Below, piece by piece: positions 52,135 to 64,000 of a DNA stretch of 64,000 nt. Within the stretch, counting starts at the first letter, position 1. Each line of letters starts with the position of its first letter. The position numbers and the translations under genes are program-made. Origin of the DNA: Streptomyces venezuelae (GTDB lineage Bacteria; Actinomycetota; Actinomycetes; Streptomycetales; Streptomycetaceae); the NCBI RefSeq assembly GCF_008642335.1, contig NZ_CP029191.1, positions 1,054,001 through 1,118,000 of the forward strand, in the 5' to 3' direction. The notes beneath the pieces are model-generated. The model saw only the letters and a program-made list of their open reading frames with translations. It was not told where the DNA came from and searched no databases.

Positions 52135-52226
52135 GATTTGCCGCGCCCCGCTCCCGCCCGTGACGCAACTGGTGCGCGGGCGGGGCGCGATGGCAGGGGG
52201 CGCAGCGTCGCAGCGTACGAACTCAT

Positions 52227-52260
52227 GAGGGCGGAGCCGGAAGTTCACGGCTCCGCCCTC
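52227..52260 (+). terminator. Stem-loop after the IclR gene
   Basis: GAGGGCGGAGCCG (52227-52239) pairs perfectly with CGGCTCCGCCCTC (52248-52260) around an 8-nt loop. Confidence 0.8.
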
Positions 52261-52320
52261 ACGCGTGCGTACGCGCCCCCGTGCGCCCCCGATAGCGGCG
52301 AACGGCTTGGCTCCACCCTC

Positions 52321-52365
52321 TTGACGGCCTCTTGATGGCGTTCTCACTATGTCTCCCATAGCGCA
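52321..52365 (+). promoter_or_regulatory. Putative promoter and operator of the demethylation operon
   Basis: TTGACG (52321-52326) with CACTAT 18-20 bp on may be the promoter. CTATG-TCTCC-CATAG (52347-52361) is a perfect inverted repeat overlapping it, and CATAGCGCAAC resembles the TATGCGCAAC half-site in the IclR-linked repeat at 51207-51221. This would allow one regulator to serve both arms. Confidence 0.45.
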
Positions 52366-52426
52366 ACCGAACGTGCAGGACGCAACAACACCGCCACGCC
52401 GTGCGCAACAGCAGAGGAGTCTGGCC

Positions 52427-55977
<3,551 letters not shown>

Positions 55978-55993
55978 CCGCCAGGAGGCACCG

Positions 55994-57148
55994 GTGTCCC
56001 CCACCTACGACGTGATCGTGATCGGCCTCGGCGGCATGGGCAGCGCCGCCGCGCACCACCTCTCCGCGCGCGGGTCCCGCGTCCTCGGCCTGGAGAAGTT
56101 CGGCCCGGTGCACGCCCGCGGCTCCAGCCACGGCGGTTCGCGCATCACCCGGCAGTCCTACTTCGAGGACCCCGCGTACGTACCGCTGCTGCTGCGCGCC
56201 TACGAGCTGTACGACCGCCTCGAACGCGACACGGGCCGCGACATCGCCACTCTGTGCGGCGGCGTGATGCTCGGGCACCCCGACAGCCGCACGGTCTCCG
56301 GTTCACGGCTCTCCGCCGAGCGATGGGGCCTGCCCCACGAGATGCTCGACGCCAAGGAGATCCGCCGCCGCTTCCCGACGCTCACCCCGCGGGACGAGGA
56401 GGTGGCCCTGTACGAGGCACGGGCTGGCCTCGTACGCCCCGAGAACACGGTCGCCGCACACCTCCAGCTGGCCACCCGCGACGGCGCCGACCTGCATTTC
56501 GAGGAACCCATGACCCGGTGGGAGCCCTGCCGGGACGGGGTGCGCGTCCACACCGCGGAGGACACCTACACCGCCGGACAGCTCGTGATCTGTCCGGGCG
56601 CGTGGGCACCCGCGCTGCTGACCGACCTGGGTGTGCCGTTCACCATCGAACGGCAAGTCATGTACTGGTTCCAGCCCTCCGGCGGGGTCGGCCCCTTCCT
56701 CCCCGAGAACCATCCGATCTACATCTGGGAGGACACGGAGGGCGTCCAGGTCTACGGCTTCCCCGCCATCGACGGGCCCGCCCTGGGGGCGAAAGCGGCC
56801 TTCTTCCGCAAGGGCACGCCCTGCACTCCGGAGACCATCGACCGGTCGGTCCGCGACGACGAGATCGTCGCGATGGCCGAGCAGGTGGGGCGGCTGATCC
56901 CGGACCTCCCCGGCGGCTTCGTCAAGGCCGCCACCTGCATGTACTCCAACACTCCCGACGAGCACTTCGTGATCGCCCGCCATCCGGAGCACCCCGGCTC
57001 GGTGACCGTCGCGGCCGGTTTCTCCGGACACGGCTTCAAGTTCGTGCCCGTGGTCGGCGAGATCCTCGCCGACCTGGCCCTCGACGGCACCACCGGGCAT
57101 CCCATCGAGCTCTTCGACCCGAGCCGCCTCGCCGCCACGCCTGCCTGA
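55994..57148 (+). CDS. soxA: Monomeric sarcosine oxidase / N-methyl amino acid oxidase
   Basis: 384 residues, the usual length for MSOX. FAD loop [32 protein letters not shown], and the covalent-flavin cysteine C315 in [15 protein letters not shown], at the same number as in the Bacillus enzyme. C-terminal [14 protein letters not shown]. It oxidises sarcosine (or N-methyl tryptophan) to glycine plus formaldehyde and hydrogen peroxide. GTG at 55994 with CAGGAGG 5 nt upstream, 16 bp after the dimethylglycine oxidase. No catalase gene is present in the operon to handle peroxide. Confidence 0.93.
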   Translation: MSPTYDVIVIGLGGMGSAAAHHLSARGSRVLGLEKFGPVHARGSSHGGSRITRQSYFEDPAYVPLLLRAYELYDRLERDTGRDIATLCGGVMLGHPDSRTVSGSRLSAERWGLPHEMLDAKEIRRRFPTLTPRDEEVALYEARAGLVRPENTVAAHLQLATRDGADLHFEEPMTRWEPCRDGVRVHTAEDTYTAGQLVICPGAWAPALLTDLGVPFTIERQVMYWFQPSGGVGPFLPENHPIYIWEDTEGVQVYGFPAIDGPALGAKAAFFRKGTPCTPETIDRSVRDDEIVAMAEQVGRLIPDLPGGFVKAATCMYSNTPDEHFVIARHPEHPGSVTVAAGFSGHGFKFVPVVGEILADLALDGTTGHPIELFDPSRLAATPA

Positions 57149-57185
57149 GAACCGCCGAGAAGCCCCGTTGAGGAGTACGAGAACC

Positions 57186-58307
57186 GTGACGACGACCCCG
57201 TTGCCGCCGAGCCTCACCGCGACCCTCCCCGGCCGCTACTACACCGACCCGGAGATCTTCCGGCAGGAGCAGGACCGCGTCTTCGAAACGCTCTGGTTCT
57301 GCGCCGTGCGCGCCGCCGACCTCGACCGTCCCGGCGCCTTCCGCACCGTGCAGGTGGGGCGCGAGAGCGTCCTGGTCACGCGCTCCCGCACCGGCGAGCT
57401 GCGCGCCTTCCTGAACGTCTGCCGCCACCGCGGCGCCCGCCTGTGCACCGAGGAGTCGGGGCAGGTGCGGCGCGCCCTCCAATGCCCGTACCACGCCTGG
57501 ACGTACGACCTGGAGGGCCGCCTCGTCGCCGCGCCCAACCTGGTGAAGATGCCGGACGTGGACCGCGCCGCCTACGGCCTGATCAAGGTGGCCCTGCGGG
57601 AGTGGCTCGGTTACGCGTGGGTGTGCCTGGCCGACGAACCGCCCTCCTTCGAAGAGACCGTCATGGGCGCGGCGGTCGAACGGCTCGGCGAAGCGGCGGC
57701 CATCGACCGCTACGGAACCGAGCGTCTCGCGCTGGGAAAGCGCATCTCCTACGACGTGCGCGCCAACTGGAAGCTGATCGTCGAGAACTTCATGGAGTGC
57801 TATCACTGCGCGACGATCCACCCCGAACTGACGGATGTCCTGCCGGAGTTCGCCGACGGGTTCGCCGCGCAGTACTACGTGGGGCACGGCGCCGCGTTCG
57901 GCGACGAGGTCGGCGGGTTCACGGTCGACGGCAGCGCGGGCTTCGACCGGCTCCCCGAGGTGTCGCAGGACCAGGACCGCCGCTACTACGCGATCACCGT
58001 GAAGCCGACCGTCTTCATCAACCTCGTCCCCGACCACGTGATCCTGCACCGGATGTTCCCGCTGGCCGAGGACCGCACGGTGGTCGAGTGCGACTGGCTG
58101 TACGCACCCGACGTCGTCGCCTCCGGCGCGGACCTCACGCACTCCGTGGAGCTCTTCCACCGCGTCAACACGCAGGACTTCGCGGCCTGCGAGCGCACCC
58201 AGCCCGCGATGGCGTCACGCGCCTACCGCGCGGGCGGGGTGCTGGTGCCGACCGAGCACCACATCGGGCTCTTCCATGACTGGCTGACGAAACAGCTCGC
58301 TACGTAG
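57186..58307 (+). CDS. Rieske non-heme iron oxygenase alpha subunit (betaine monooxygenase type)
   Basis: 373 residues. Rieske ligands C79/H81 and C100/H103 (NVCRHRG, LQCPYHAW), and the mononuclear iron site ENFMECYHCATIH (H207, H212) with an aspartate near the C-terminus (NTQDFAACE). This subgroup includes glycine betaine, stachydrine and carnitine-type demethylases. With dimethylglycine and sarcosine oxidases beside it, conversion of glycine betaine to dimethylglycine plus formaldehyde is the best reading. GTG at 57186 with GAGGAG ~10 nt upstream. It needs an external electron chain, for which the ferredoxin/reductase pair at 49.5-51.1 kb is the candidate. Its stop overlaps the SMC-like gene's stop region by 8 bp. 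Confidence 0.92.
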   Translation: MTTTPLPPSLTATLPGRYYTDPEIFRQEQDRVFETLWFCAVRAADLDRPGAFRTVQVGRESVLVTRSRTGELRAFLNVCRHRGARLCTEESGQVRRALQCPYHAWTYDLEGRLVAAPNLVKMPDVDRAAYGLIKVALREWLGYAWVCLADEPPSFEETVMGAAVERLGEAAAIDRYGTERLALGKRISYDVRANWKLIVENFMECYHCATIHPELTDVLPEFADGFAAQYYVGHGAAFGDEVGGFTVDGSAGFDRLPEVSQDQDRRYYAITVKPTVFINLVPDHVILHRMFPLAEDRTVVECDWLYAPDVVASGADLTHSVELFHRVNTQDFAACERTQPAMASRAYRAGGVLVPTEHHIGLFHDWLTKQLAT

Positions 58308-61300
58308 TGGACGCCTGAACCGGGACAGGCTGCTCTTGGGCGGCGGGCCGCTTGTACATGCGCGTCGCGGTGATCTCCCCGTGCACCGTCTCGGCGTCGG
58401 GGTCCTGCTGCGGCAGACCCGGCCGCAGGTGCTCCTCGACGCTGATGTACTTCAGGCCCGCGCGCAGGTCCGCGTCGTTGCGCAACCGGATGACCAACGG
58501 GAACTCGGCGAGCGCGGTCGTGTCGAACAGGCCGGTCGTGTAGAGCAGCTGCACGCCGAGCGCGTCGGAGACGGCCCGCTGGAGCTCCAGGAGGTACGTC
58601 GCGTTGGCGCGGCCGATGGGGTTGTCCAGGAAGAGCGTGCCGGCGTGCCGGTGCTTGTCGCGGCCCCGGTCGTTGCTGCGCAGCGCGGCCATCGTGCAGT
58701 ACAGGGCGATGGCCGCGGTGAGCAGCTGGCCACCGGAGAAGACGTCGCCCATCTGCCCGACGGGGACGCGCTCGGCGCGCAGCACGGCGTCCGGCTTGAG
58801 GATCTCGACGGCGACACCGCGCGGTTCGAGGGCCGCCTGGACGCCGCGCAGCAGCAGGGTCATGCCGTCGCGCCGCAGGTCCGAGTTCTTCTTCACCGCG
58901 GCGCGGGTCGCCTCGTCGATGACCTCGCCGAGCCGCTCGACGAGCGTGGCCTGGTCGGGCTCCTCGAAGCGGACCCGCAGGAACTCCTGCCCCGACCACT
59001 CCCCCAGGCCCTCGGGCAGCCGGGAGAGGCGCTGTGCGGACCGGAGGGTGGCGAGCGCGGACTCGACGAGGCCGCGCAGCCGGTCGACGATGCTGTCGCG
59101 GTTGCGCTCCAGCTGTGCCAGCTCGTCGGTGAGGACGCGGAGCCTGGGCGCGAAGGCGTCGGCCCACTTCTTGGCGTGCTCGGGCAGCGCCGACGCGGGC
59201 AGTTCGCGGATCTGCTGACGGGCGGGGGTGCGCACCTGTTCGTACCGCGTGGCGTTCGCGTGGCGTACGAGGATGTCGCTGGCCTCCCGGACGGCGGACT
59301 CGGCCGTCGACAGGTCTGCGGCGCAGCCGCGCAGGGAGCGGCGGGCCTCCGCGGCGGCCTGCCGGGCCTCCTCCAGGGTGCCCGGGTAGGCCTCGGGAGC
59401 GTCCTCGGTGTCGTCTTCGTGGTGTTCGCGCAGGAGGTCGCGGAGCAGGGCCGCGGTCTCGTCGAAGCCGCCGGCCGCGTCCTCGGTGACGCGGTGGGTG
59501 TGCAGCAGAGCGGCGTGCGCCTCCTTGGCGCGGCTCAGCGCCTCGGTGTGCGCCGCCAGTTCGCCGGTGGCGGTGCGCAGGAGCGCCTGGGCCTGCTCGG
59601 CGTCGGCGGGGACGAGCTCGTCGGGGAGCTCGGTGTGGGCGTCGCCGTCCTCGGGTGCGTGCCGTTCGGCCTCGCCGCGCAGCCGGCCGAGCTGCTCGCT
59701 CGCGGTGGACGCGCGGGCCTCGATCAGCTGGACCTGGGCCTCCGCGCGGGCGGCGGCGGCTTGCCGGGAGGGGCCGTCGGAGCCGTCGGTGCCTTCGAGG
59801 AGCAGGGCGGCGCGGGTGCGGACCTTGTTGCTGAGCCGGTCGAGCTCGGCGAGGGCGGCGCTCTCGTCGCTCTCGGCGCGGGCCTGTTCGGCGCGCAGGT
59901 CGGCGCCGACGCCCACCTTCTCGTAGAGCTGGGACGCCGCGCGGTAGGCCTCGCGCAGGGCGGGCAGCGAGGACTTGGGGGCCTCGCTCTCCTCCGGTAC
60001 GTCCTCGGGGGCGCCGGCGATCTCGGCGCGCTCGGCGCGCAGGGCACGGGCGGTGCGGCGGGCGTCGTCGGCGGCGCGCTGGGCGGCGCGGCGGTCCTCG
60101 TCGGCGGCGCGGGCCCGGTCGAGGCAGGTCTGGGCACGGGCCTCGGACTCCACGGCGTCGTCGGCCAGTTCGCGGAGCTTGGCCTGCCAGCCGGCCCGCT
60201 CGCGGAGCCGGTACGCGAGGCCGGCGAGGGCGTCGGCGACGCGCCGGGCGCGCTGGGCGGCCTCCTGGCGTTCGTCACGCACGCGTGCCGCCTCGCTCGC
60301 GGCCTCGTCGGCCTCGGCGCGTGCGGTGCGGGCCTCGGCGAGCTCGGCCTCGGCCTCCGTGGCGAAGGCTCGTGCCTCCTCCGCGGCGGTGGCGAGTTCG
60401 GCGAGGCGGCCGCTTGGGCAGCCGGTGCGCCAGGAGGCGAGGCGGGCGGCGAGCTCGCGGTCCTTGGCGAGGCGAACGGCGAGCGCGCGGATCTCCTCGT
60501 CGCGCCGGGCGGCCCGTGCGCGCAGCGCCTGCCGTTCCTCGTCGGCGGCGTGCTCGTCGTGCATGGCCGGGTTCGGCGGTACGAGGAAGACGCCGCTGTC
60601 CGCGGACTGCTCGCCCGGCGTGGGTGCGAGGAGGGCGGCCGCGGTACCGACGGCGACGGCGGAGCGGGGCAGCAGGGCGGCGTCGGCGAGGGCGTCGCGG
60701 GCGCGGGCGTGCGTGTCGGGGTCGGTGATGACGACGCCGTCGACGAGCTCGGGGCGGGCGGCGAGCACGCGCGCGTGGTCGGCGGGGTCGACGGCCTGCG
60801 CGAGGTAGCGCCAGCCGGGCAGGGCGGGGATGCCGTGCTCGCCGAGGAACTCGACGGTGGCGAGGACGTCGGGGCCCGGCGGGAGCAGCCCGCCGTCGCC
60901 GAGGGCGCCGAGGATCCGGGAGTCGTCGGCGGCCGCGGTGCGCAGGTCGAAGAGCTGCCGCTCGGCGGAGGCGACGCCGTCGTCGAGCAGGGTGCGCAGG
61001 TCGTCCGCGGAGCGGTCCAGCTCCTCCACGGAGAGGGCACTTCCGGAGAGGGCCTCTTCGGACAGGGCACTTTCGGCGGGGTCGCCGGCCTGGCGGGGCA
61101 GCGGCACCCCGGCGGCGCCGCCCGGCAGGCTCAGGAGCTCGGCGAGCCGCTGGTTGCCCGCGATGGACTCGGCGGCGCGGCGCTCCGCGTCGTGGGCCGC
61201 CTCGGCGGCGGTCGCGGCGTCCGAGGCGCGGGCGGCGGTGAGCTCGGCGCGGGCCTCGGCCGCGGCCGTCTCCTTGGCGTGGTCGGCGGCGCGTCCCGCG

Positions 61301-62964
61301 GCCTCGCGGGCGGCGTCCCACGCGGCGACGGTGGTCTTCTCGGCGTCGCTCGCGGCGAGGGCGGCACGGGCCGGGTCGGCGTCGGGGGCGGTGTCATCGA
61401 GCCAGCCCGCGCGGACGGCCTCGGCGGTCTCCTGCTCGACCTCGGCGAGGCGCTGCTTGAGGTGGCCGGCCTCGCTGCGGGCGCGCTGTGCCTCGGTGGC
61501 GGCGACCGTGGCGTCCCGGTGGGCGGCCTCGCCGGTCTCCTGGAGGGCGGCGGAACGCTCCTCCTCTTCGTTGGCGAGGTTCTCCGCGCCTTCCGCCGCG
61601 GTGTGCAGAGCGCGGACGAGGTCGGACGCGGCCTTGGCGCGGGCGGCGAGCGCGGGTGCCGCGTCGCGCTCGGCCTCGCGGATGGCGACGGCCACGCGCG
61701 CGGAGCGGTCGGCGGCGGCACGGTGCCGCAGGACGGCTTCCGCGGCCTGCCAGGCGGAGTGCAGGGTGCGGGCGTCGGCGAGTTCGCGGCGCTGGGCGGC
61801 GGCCGCCTTCTCGGCGACGGTGAGCGCCAGGGAGGCGTGCCGGTAGGCCAGCTCGGCGGAGATGAGGGCGCTCTTGCCGCGGGCCCGTTCGGCCTCGGTC
61901 ACGGTGTGGGCGGCGGCGGTGACCTGCTCGGCCAGGTCGGCGACGCGCCCCCGCTCCTCGACGGCGCGCGCGGAGAGCCTGCGCGCCAGGGTCCGCGTGC
62001 GGCGCTCGGCGCCCGCGTGCACGTCACGCGCGCGTGCCCGGGTGTCGGCGGCGTCGACGATGCGGTTGAGCAGGTCCACGGAGCCCGCGGTGAAGTCGCG
62101 TTCGGCGATCAGCTCGGCGCGGCGGCCGAGCTTGTTGCCGAAACCGTGGACGAGGTCGGCGAGGCCGTCCGTGTCGCGCGTGTCGGTGACGGCGCGCAGC
62201 AGCAGGTCGGTGAAGTCGGAGTCCTTCTTGACGGCGAAGAGCCCCGCGGCCTCGCCCTCGTCGGCGTTCATCTCCCGCTGATAGCGGAAGAGTTCGGGGT
62301 CGAGTCCGAGGTCGCCGAGGTGTTCGTTCCAGCGGTCGTGGATCTCTTCCCAGTGCACTTCGAGGTGCGGGTACGCCTTGACCGCCTCGGTCATGGCGTC
62401 ACGGAAACCCTTCATGGTGCGCCGCCGCCCCTGAGCACCGGACGCGCCCTCCGCCGAAGGGCGCACGGCGGTGGACTCGGCGACGGGCAGCGAGTCCAGG
62501 CTCAGGCCGGGGCCCGGCCGGAAGGAGTACCAGGCCTCGGCGAACTTCCGCGGGTCGTTGGAGACCTGGCGGCCCCGCCACTCGCTGACCTTGCCGACGA
62601 CCACGCACTCGCCGGTCAGCGTGTGCTGCCACTCCAGGGCGACGTGCCCGCAGTCGTCGGCGAGCAGGAACTTGCGCAGCACACCGGAGCTGGCGCCGCC
62701 GAGTGTGTTCCGGTGGCCGGGCAGCATCACCGAGAAGATCAGTTTGAGCAGGACGGACTTGCCGCCGCCGTTCTCCAGGAAGAGCACGCCGGCGGGCGCG
62801 GGGCGGCGCGGCGGGCCGACCGGCTCGTCCTCGAAGAACTCCGCCTGGGTGGGCGCGGGGTCGGGCACTTCCGCGCCGACGCCGCGCAGGTCGAGCACGG
62901 TGTCGGCGTAGCGCGCACCGGCCGGCCCGATGGAGTAGAGGCGGATCCGGGACAGCTCGTACAT
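58300..62964 (-). CDS. SMC/MukB/JetC-like coiled-coil ATPase
   Basis: 1554 residues. Walker A at 64-70 (LFLENGGGKSVLL); an N-terminal head to ~300; coiled-coil arm 1 (~300-620, Ala/Glu/Arg-rich); a globular hinge-like block (~645-805: LPGWRYLAQAVDPADHARVL, DGVVITDPDTHARARDAL); coiled-coil arm 2 (~810-1330); a C-terminal head with signature VFSGGQLLTAAIAL (~1409) and Walker B TLFLDNPIGRANA (~1443). In typical SMC heads the aspartate is followed by glutamate; here it is asparagine. The architecture fits MukB, MksB or Wadjet JetC. ATG at 62964, weak site. It lies 55 bp after the partner gene. Other reading: a TIGR02680-type JetC. Probably acts on chromosomal or foreign DNA. Confidence 0.8.
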   Translation of the reverse strand: MYELSRIRLYSIGPAGARYADTVLDLRGVGAEVPDPAPTQAEFFEDEPVGPPRRPAPAGVLFLENGGGKSVLLKLIFSVMLPGHRNTLGGASSGVLRKFLLADDCGHVALEWQHTLTGECVVVGKVSEWRGRQVSNDPRKFAEAWYSFRPGPGLSLDSLPVAESTAVRPSAEGASGAQGRRRTMKGFRDAMTEAVKAYPHLEVHWEEIHDRWNEHLGDLGLDPELFRYQREMNADEGEAAGLFAVKKDSDFTDLLLRAVTDTRDTDGLADLVHGFGNKLGRRAELIAERDFTAGSVDLLNRIVDAADTRARARDVHAGAERRTRTLARRLSARAVEERGRVADLAEQVTAAAHTVTEAERARGKSALISAELAYRHASLALTVAEKAAAAQRRELADARTLHSAWQAAEAVLRHRAAADRSARVAVAIREAERDAAPALAARAKAASDLVRALHTAAEGAENLANEEEERSAALQETGEAAHRDATVAATEAQRARSEAGHLKQRLAEVEQETAEAVRAGWLDDTAPDADPARAALAASDAEKTTVAAWDAAREAAGRAADHAKETAAAEARAELTAARASDAATAAEAAHDAERRAAESIAGNQRLAELLSLPGGAAGVPLPRQAGDPAESALSEEALSGSALSVEELDRSADDLRTLLDDGVASAERQLFDLRTAAADDSRILGALGDGGLLPPGPDVLATVEFLGEHGIPALPGWRYLAQAVDPADHARVLAARPELVDGVVITDPDTHARARDALADAALLPRSAVAVGTAAALLAPTPGEQSADSGVFLVPPNPAMHDEHAADEERQALRARAARRDEEIRALAVRLAKDRELAARLASWRTGCPSGRLAELATAAEEARAFATEAEAELAEARTARAEADEAASEAARVRDERQEAAQRARRVADALAGLAYRLRERAGWQAKLRELADDAVESEARAQTCLDRARAADEDRRAAQRAADDARRTARALRAERAEIAGAPEDVPEESEAPKSSLPALREAYRAASQLYEKVGVGADLRAEQARAESDESAALAELDRLSNKVRTRAALLLEGTDGSDGPSRQAAAARAEAQVQLIEARASTASEQLGRLRGEAERHAPEDGDAHTELPDELVPADAEQAQALLRTATGELAAHTEALSRAKEAHAALLHTHRVTEDAAGGFDETAALLRDLLREHHEDDTEDAPEAYPGTLEEARQAAAEARRSLRGCAADLSTAESAVREASDILVRHANATRYEQVRTPARQQIRELPASALPEHAKKWADAFAPRLRVLTDELAQLERNRDSIVDRLRGLVESALATLRSAQRLSRLPEGLGEWSGQEFLRVRFEEPDQATLVERLGEVIDEATRAAVKKNSDLRRDGMTLLLRGVQAALEPRGVAVEILKPDAVLRAERVPVGQMGDVFSGGQLLTAAIALYCTMAALRSNDRGRDKHRHAGTLFLDNPIGRANATYLLELQRAVSDALGVQLLYTTGLFDTTALAEFPLVIRLRNDADLRAGLKYISVEEHLRPGLPQQDPDAETVHGEITATRMYKRPAAQEQPVPVQASTT

Positions 62965-63019
62965 GGCGGCGGACTCTCGTCGTAAGTCGTGGGGGCGGCA
63001 AGCAGGATGGGGGGCGGTG

Positions 63020-63913
63020 TCAGGAGTGGAACGGCAGCCCGGCGTCGGCGGCCAGCTCCAGGTCGTCGGTCTCTTCGGGCGGCAGCAGCGTCGCCGAGCC
63101 GTCCGTGACCGGGACGACGCCGAGTTCGAGGAGCTCCGCCATGGCCGCGGTGCCCGCCATGTCGCGGACCTGGAGCTGGTAGCGGGCCGTGGTGCGGTAC
63201 GTCCCTCCGGAGTCGTCGCCCGTGCGCTGCAGGAACCCGGAGTCGGTGAGGAAGGCGGCCGCCTTGCCGACGATGCCGGTGGTGGAACCCGCGAGCCGGC
63301 GGGCGTCCTTGGTGGCACCGGTCGAGCTGCGCCGGGCCCAGATCCGCCAGGCGGCTTCGAGGCCGGGCGCGTCGGTCGCGGGGTCGGTGTTCTCGCCGTG
63401 TTCCTCGGCGCGCTCCTCCAGGCGGTGGCAGGCCTGGCGCACGAACGCGTCCACTCCGTTGACGGTGACCCGGCCGATGTAGCCGTCGTCGGCGAGGTCC
63501 TCGGGGCGCGGGAACGCCATGGCGGCGATGGCGAGGTGGGCGAGACCGTGCAGGAAGCGGTCGGTGGAGTCGGTGGCCGCGCGGCGGGCGTAGTCGCCCA
63601 TGCGGACGGCGAAGACGGAGTCCTCCGCCGCGGTCACGGCCATGCCCGCGCGCGGGGACACCTCCAGGACGACGAGCCCGAGTCCGGTGGCGACGGCGTC
63701 GGCGAGCCGGGCGAAGGGCGGGTCCTCGCGGTAGCGGCGGAGCAGGTCCGCGTACTCCTGGTCGCGGGCGGGCTGGAGCTTGGGCTGCAGTCCGAAGGCG
63801 ACGAGCCGCGCGGCGTCGGCGGCGTCGGCCGGGGTGACGGGCGCGGGGGCCGCGGGCGCCGCCGTGGGGTCCGGCTCGCCCCACGCGGCGTGCTCTGCGG
63901 GGTGGTCGGTCAC
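63020..63913 (-). CDS. Partner of the SMC-like ATPase (MksE/JetB-like position)
   Basis: 297 residues; no motif I can assign firmly. An Ala/Pro-rich start is followed by a helical domain (AARLVAFGLQPKLQPARDQEY, RLADAVATGLGLVVLEVSP) and a C-terminal part with likely winged-helix character (GIVGKAAAFLTDSGFLQRTGDDSGGTYR is longer than shown: core KAAAFLTDSGFLQR). Size, position directly before the SMC-like gene and the DSGFL-type winged-helix segment fit MukE/MksE/JetB subunits. GTG at 63913 with GAGGAG 8 nt upstream. It starts 46 bp after the end of a third gene. Confidence 0.65.
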   Translation of the reverse strand: MTDHPAEHAAWGEPDPTAAPAAPAPVTPADAADAARLVAFGLQPKLQPARDQEYADLLRRYREDPPFARLADAVATGLGLVVLEVSPRAGMAVTAAEDSVFAVRMGDYARRAATDSTDRFLHGLAHLAIAAMAFPRPEDLADDGYIGRVTVNGVDAFVRQACHRLEERAEEHGENTDPATDAPGLEAAWRIWARRSSTGATKDARRLAGSTTGIVGKAAAFLTDSGFLQRTGDDSGGTYRTTARYQLQVRDMAGTAAMAELLELGVVPVTDGSATLLPPEETDDLELAADAGLPFHS

Positions 63914-63959
63914 GGCGTGTACTCCTCGGGGATGGGGTGGGGATCAGGGTCGGTCGTGG

Positions 63960-64000
63960 TCACGCCGCCTCCGTCCGGTCGGCGGCCATGCCGACGGCGT
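63960..64000 (-). CDS. 3' end of a gene upstream of the SMC-like pair (partial)
   Basis: A reading frame entering from beyond 64000 ends AVGMAADRTEAA-stop at 63960-63962 on the minus strand. Its composition and its place immediately upstream of the partner gene suggest the first member of the operon, where a kleisin-like (MksF/JetA) gene would be expected. Too little is visible to name it. A second, less likely frame runs on to a stop near 63912. Confidence 0.5.
   Translation of the reverse strand, partial: AVGMAADRTEAA

Noticed and set aside
58336..62985. 1549-codon open frame on the plus strand
   Set aside because: Exact antisense of the SMC-like gene; arises from GC-rich codon bias (few stops), low-complexity Gly/Val/Arg translation, no family motif.
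58300..63913. Calling the SMC-like genes a complete Wadjet defence system
   Set aside because: No JetD nuclease is visible and the kleisin gene is outside the window; the surroundings show no other defence genes or mobility signs.

Overview
The window is a stretch of high-GC actinobacterial chromosome, almost certainly from a Streptomyces. The signs are third-position GC bias, many GTG starts, a complete 16S-23S-5S operon with Streptomyces-type sequence and no tRNA in the spacer, a four-gene conservon, a mycothiol-dependent dehydrogenase, and a gene order that (from memory) resembles the S. coelicolor SCO138x-139x region. I see no prophage, insertion sequence or CRISPR array. Most of it looks like stable core or near-core chromosome.

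Layout. 0-10 kb: a PadR regulator with a His/Gly-rich N-terminus; a LysR regulator divergent from an NmrA-like reductase and a darcynin-family protein; a PhzF-family protein; a CPBP membrane protease; a substrate-binding/VWA fusion; a GCS2-family glutamate-cysteine-ligase-like enzyme; two small Streptomyces proteins. 10-24 kb, mostly minus strand: gcvP behind a tandem glycine riboswitch, a PRC-barrel protein, dinB, then MerR, bifunctional nuclease, FtsR-like MerR, GarA-like FHA protein, DUF881, Sbp, DUF881, a nucleotidyltransferase/phosphomannomutase-like fusion and a phosphatidyltransferase. This order closely follows mycobacterial Rv1822-Rv1832, but gcvH is missing. 24-29.7 kb: the rRNA operon on the minus strand with leader, processing stalk and terminator. 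30-44 kb: crr-ptsI (PTS EIIA and EI), a hypothetical gene, acetoacetyl-CoA synthetase, a GH31 glycosidase, a Nudix hydrolase, a VanX-like dipeptidase, a DUF35/thiolase-like pair, and glpF-glpK. 44-49.5 kb: conservon cvnABCD and a small membrane protein.

49.5-58.3 kb is a coherent methylamine/betaine catabolic island. A Rieske oxygenase of the betaine monooxygenase type, a Rieske ferredoxin and its FAD reductase, a dimethylglycine oxidase-like protein, a monomeric sarcosine oxidase and a mycothiol-dependent formaldehyde dehydrogenase can together be read as betaine to dimethylglycine to sarcosine to glycine, with disposal of the released formaldehyde. An IclR regulator sits between the two arms, next to a 38-bp inverted repeat. 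The glycine produced could feed the glycine-riboswitch-controlled gcvP elsewhere in the window.

58.3-64 kb carries the least described system: a 1554-residue SMC/MukB/JetC-like ATPase with two coiled-coil arms and an apparent central hinge, preceded by a 297-residue partner and by the 3' end of a third gene that runs off the window. It looks like a MukBEF/MksBEF/Wadjet-type complex, but it has an odd Walker B motif and no JetD-like nuclease gene on the downstream side.
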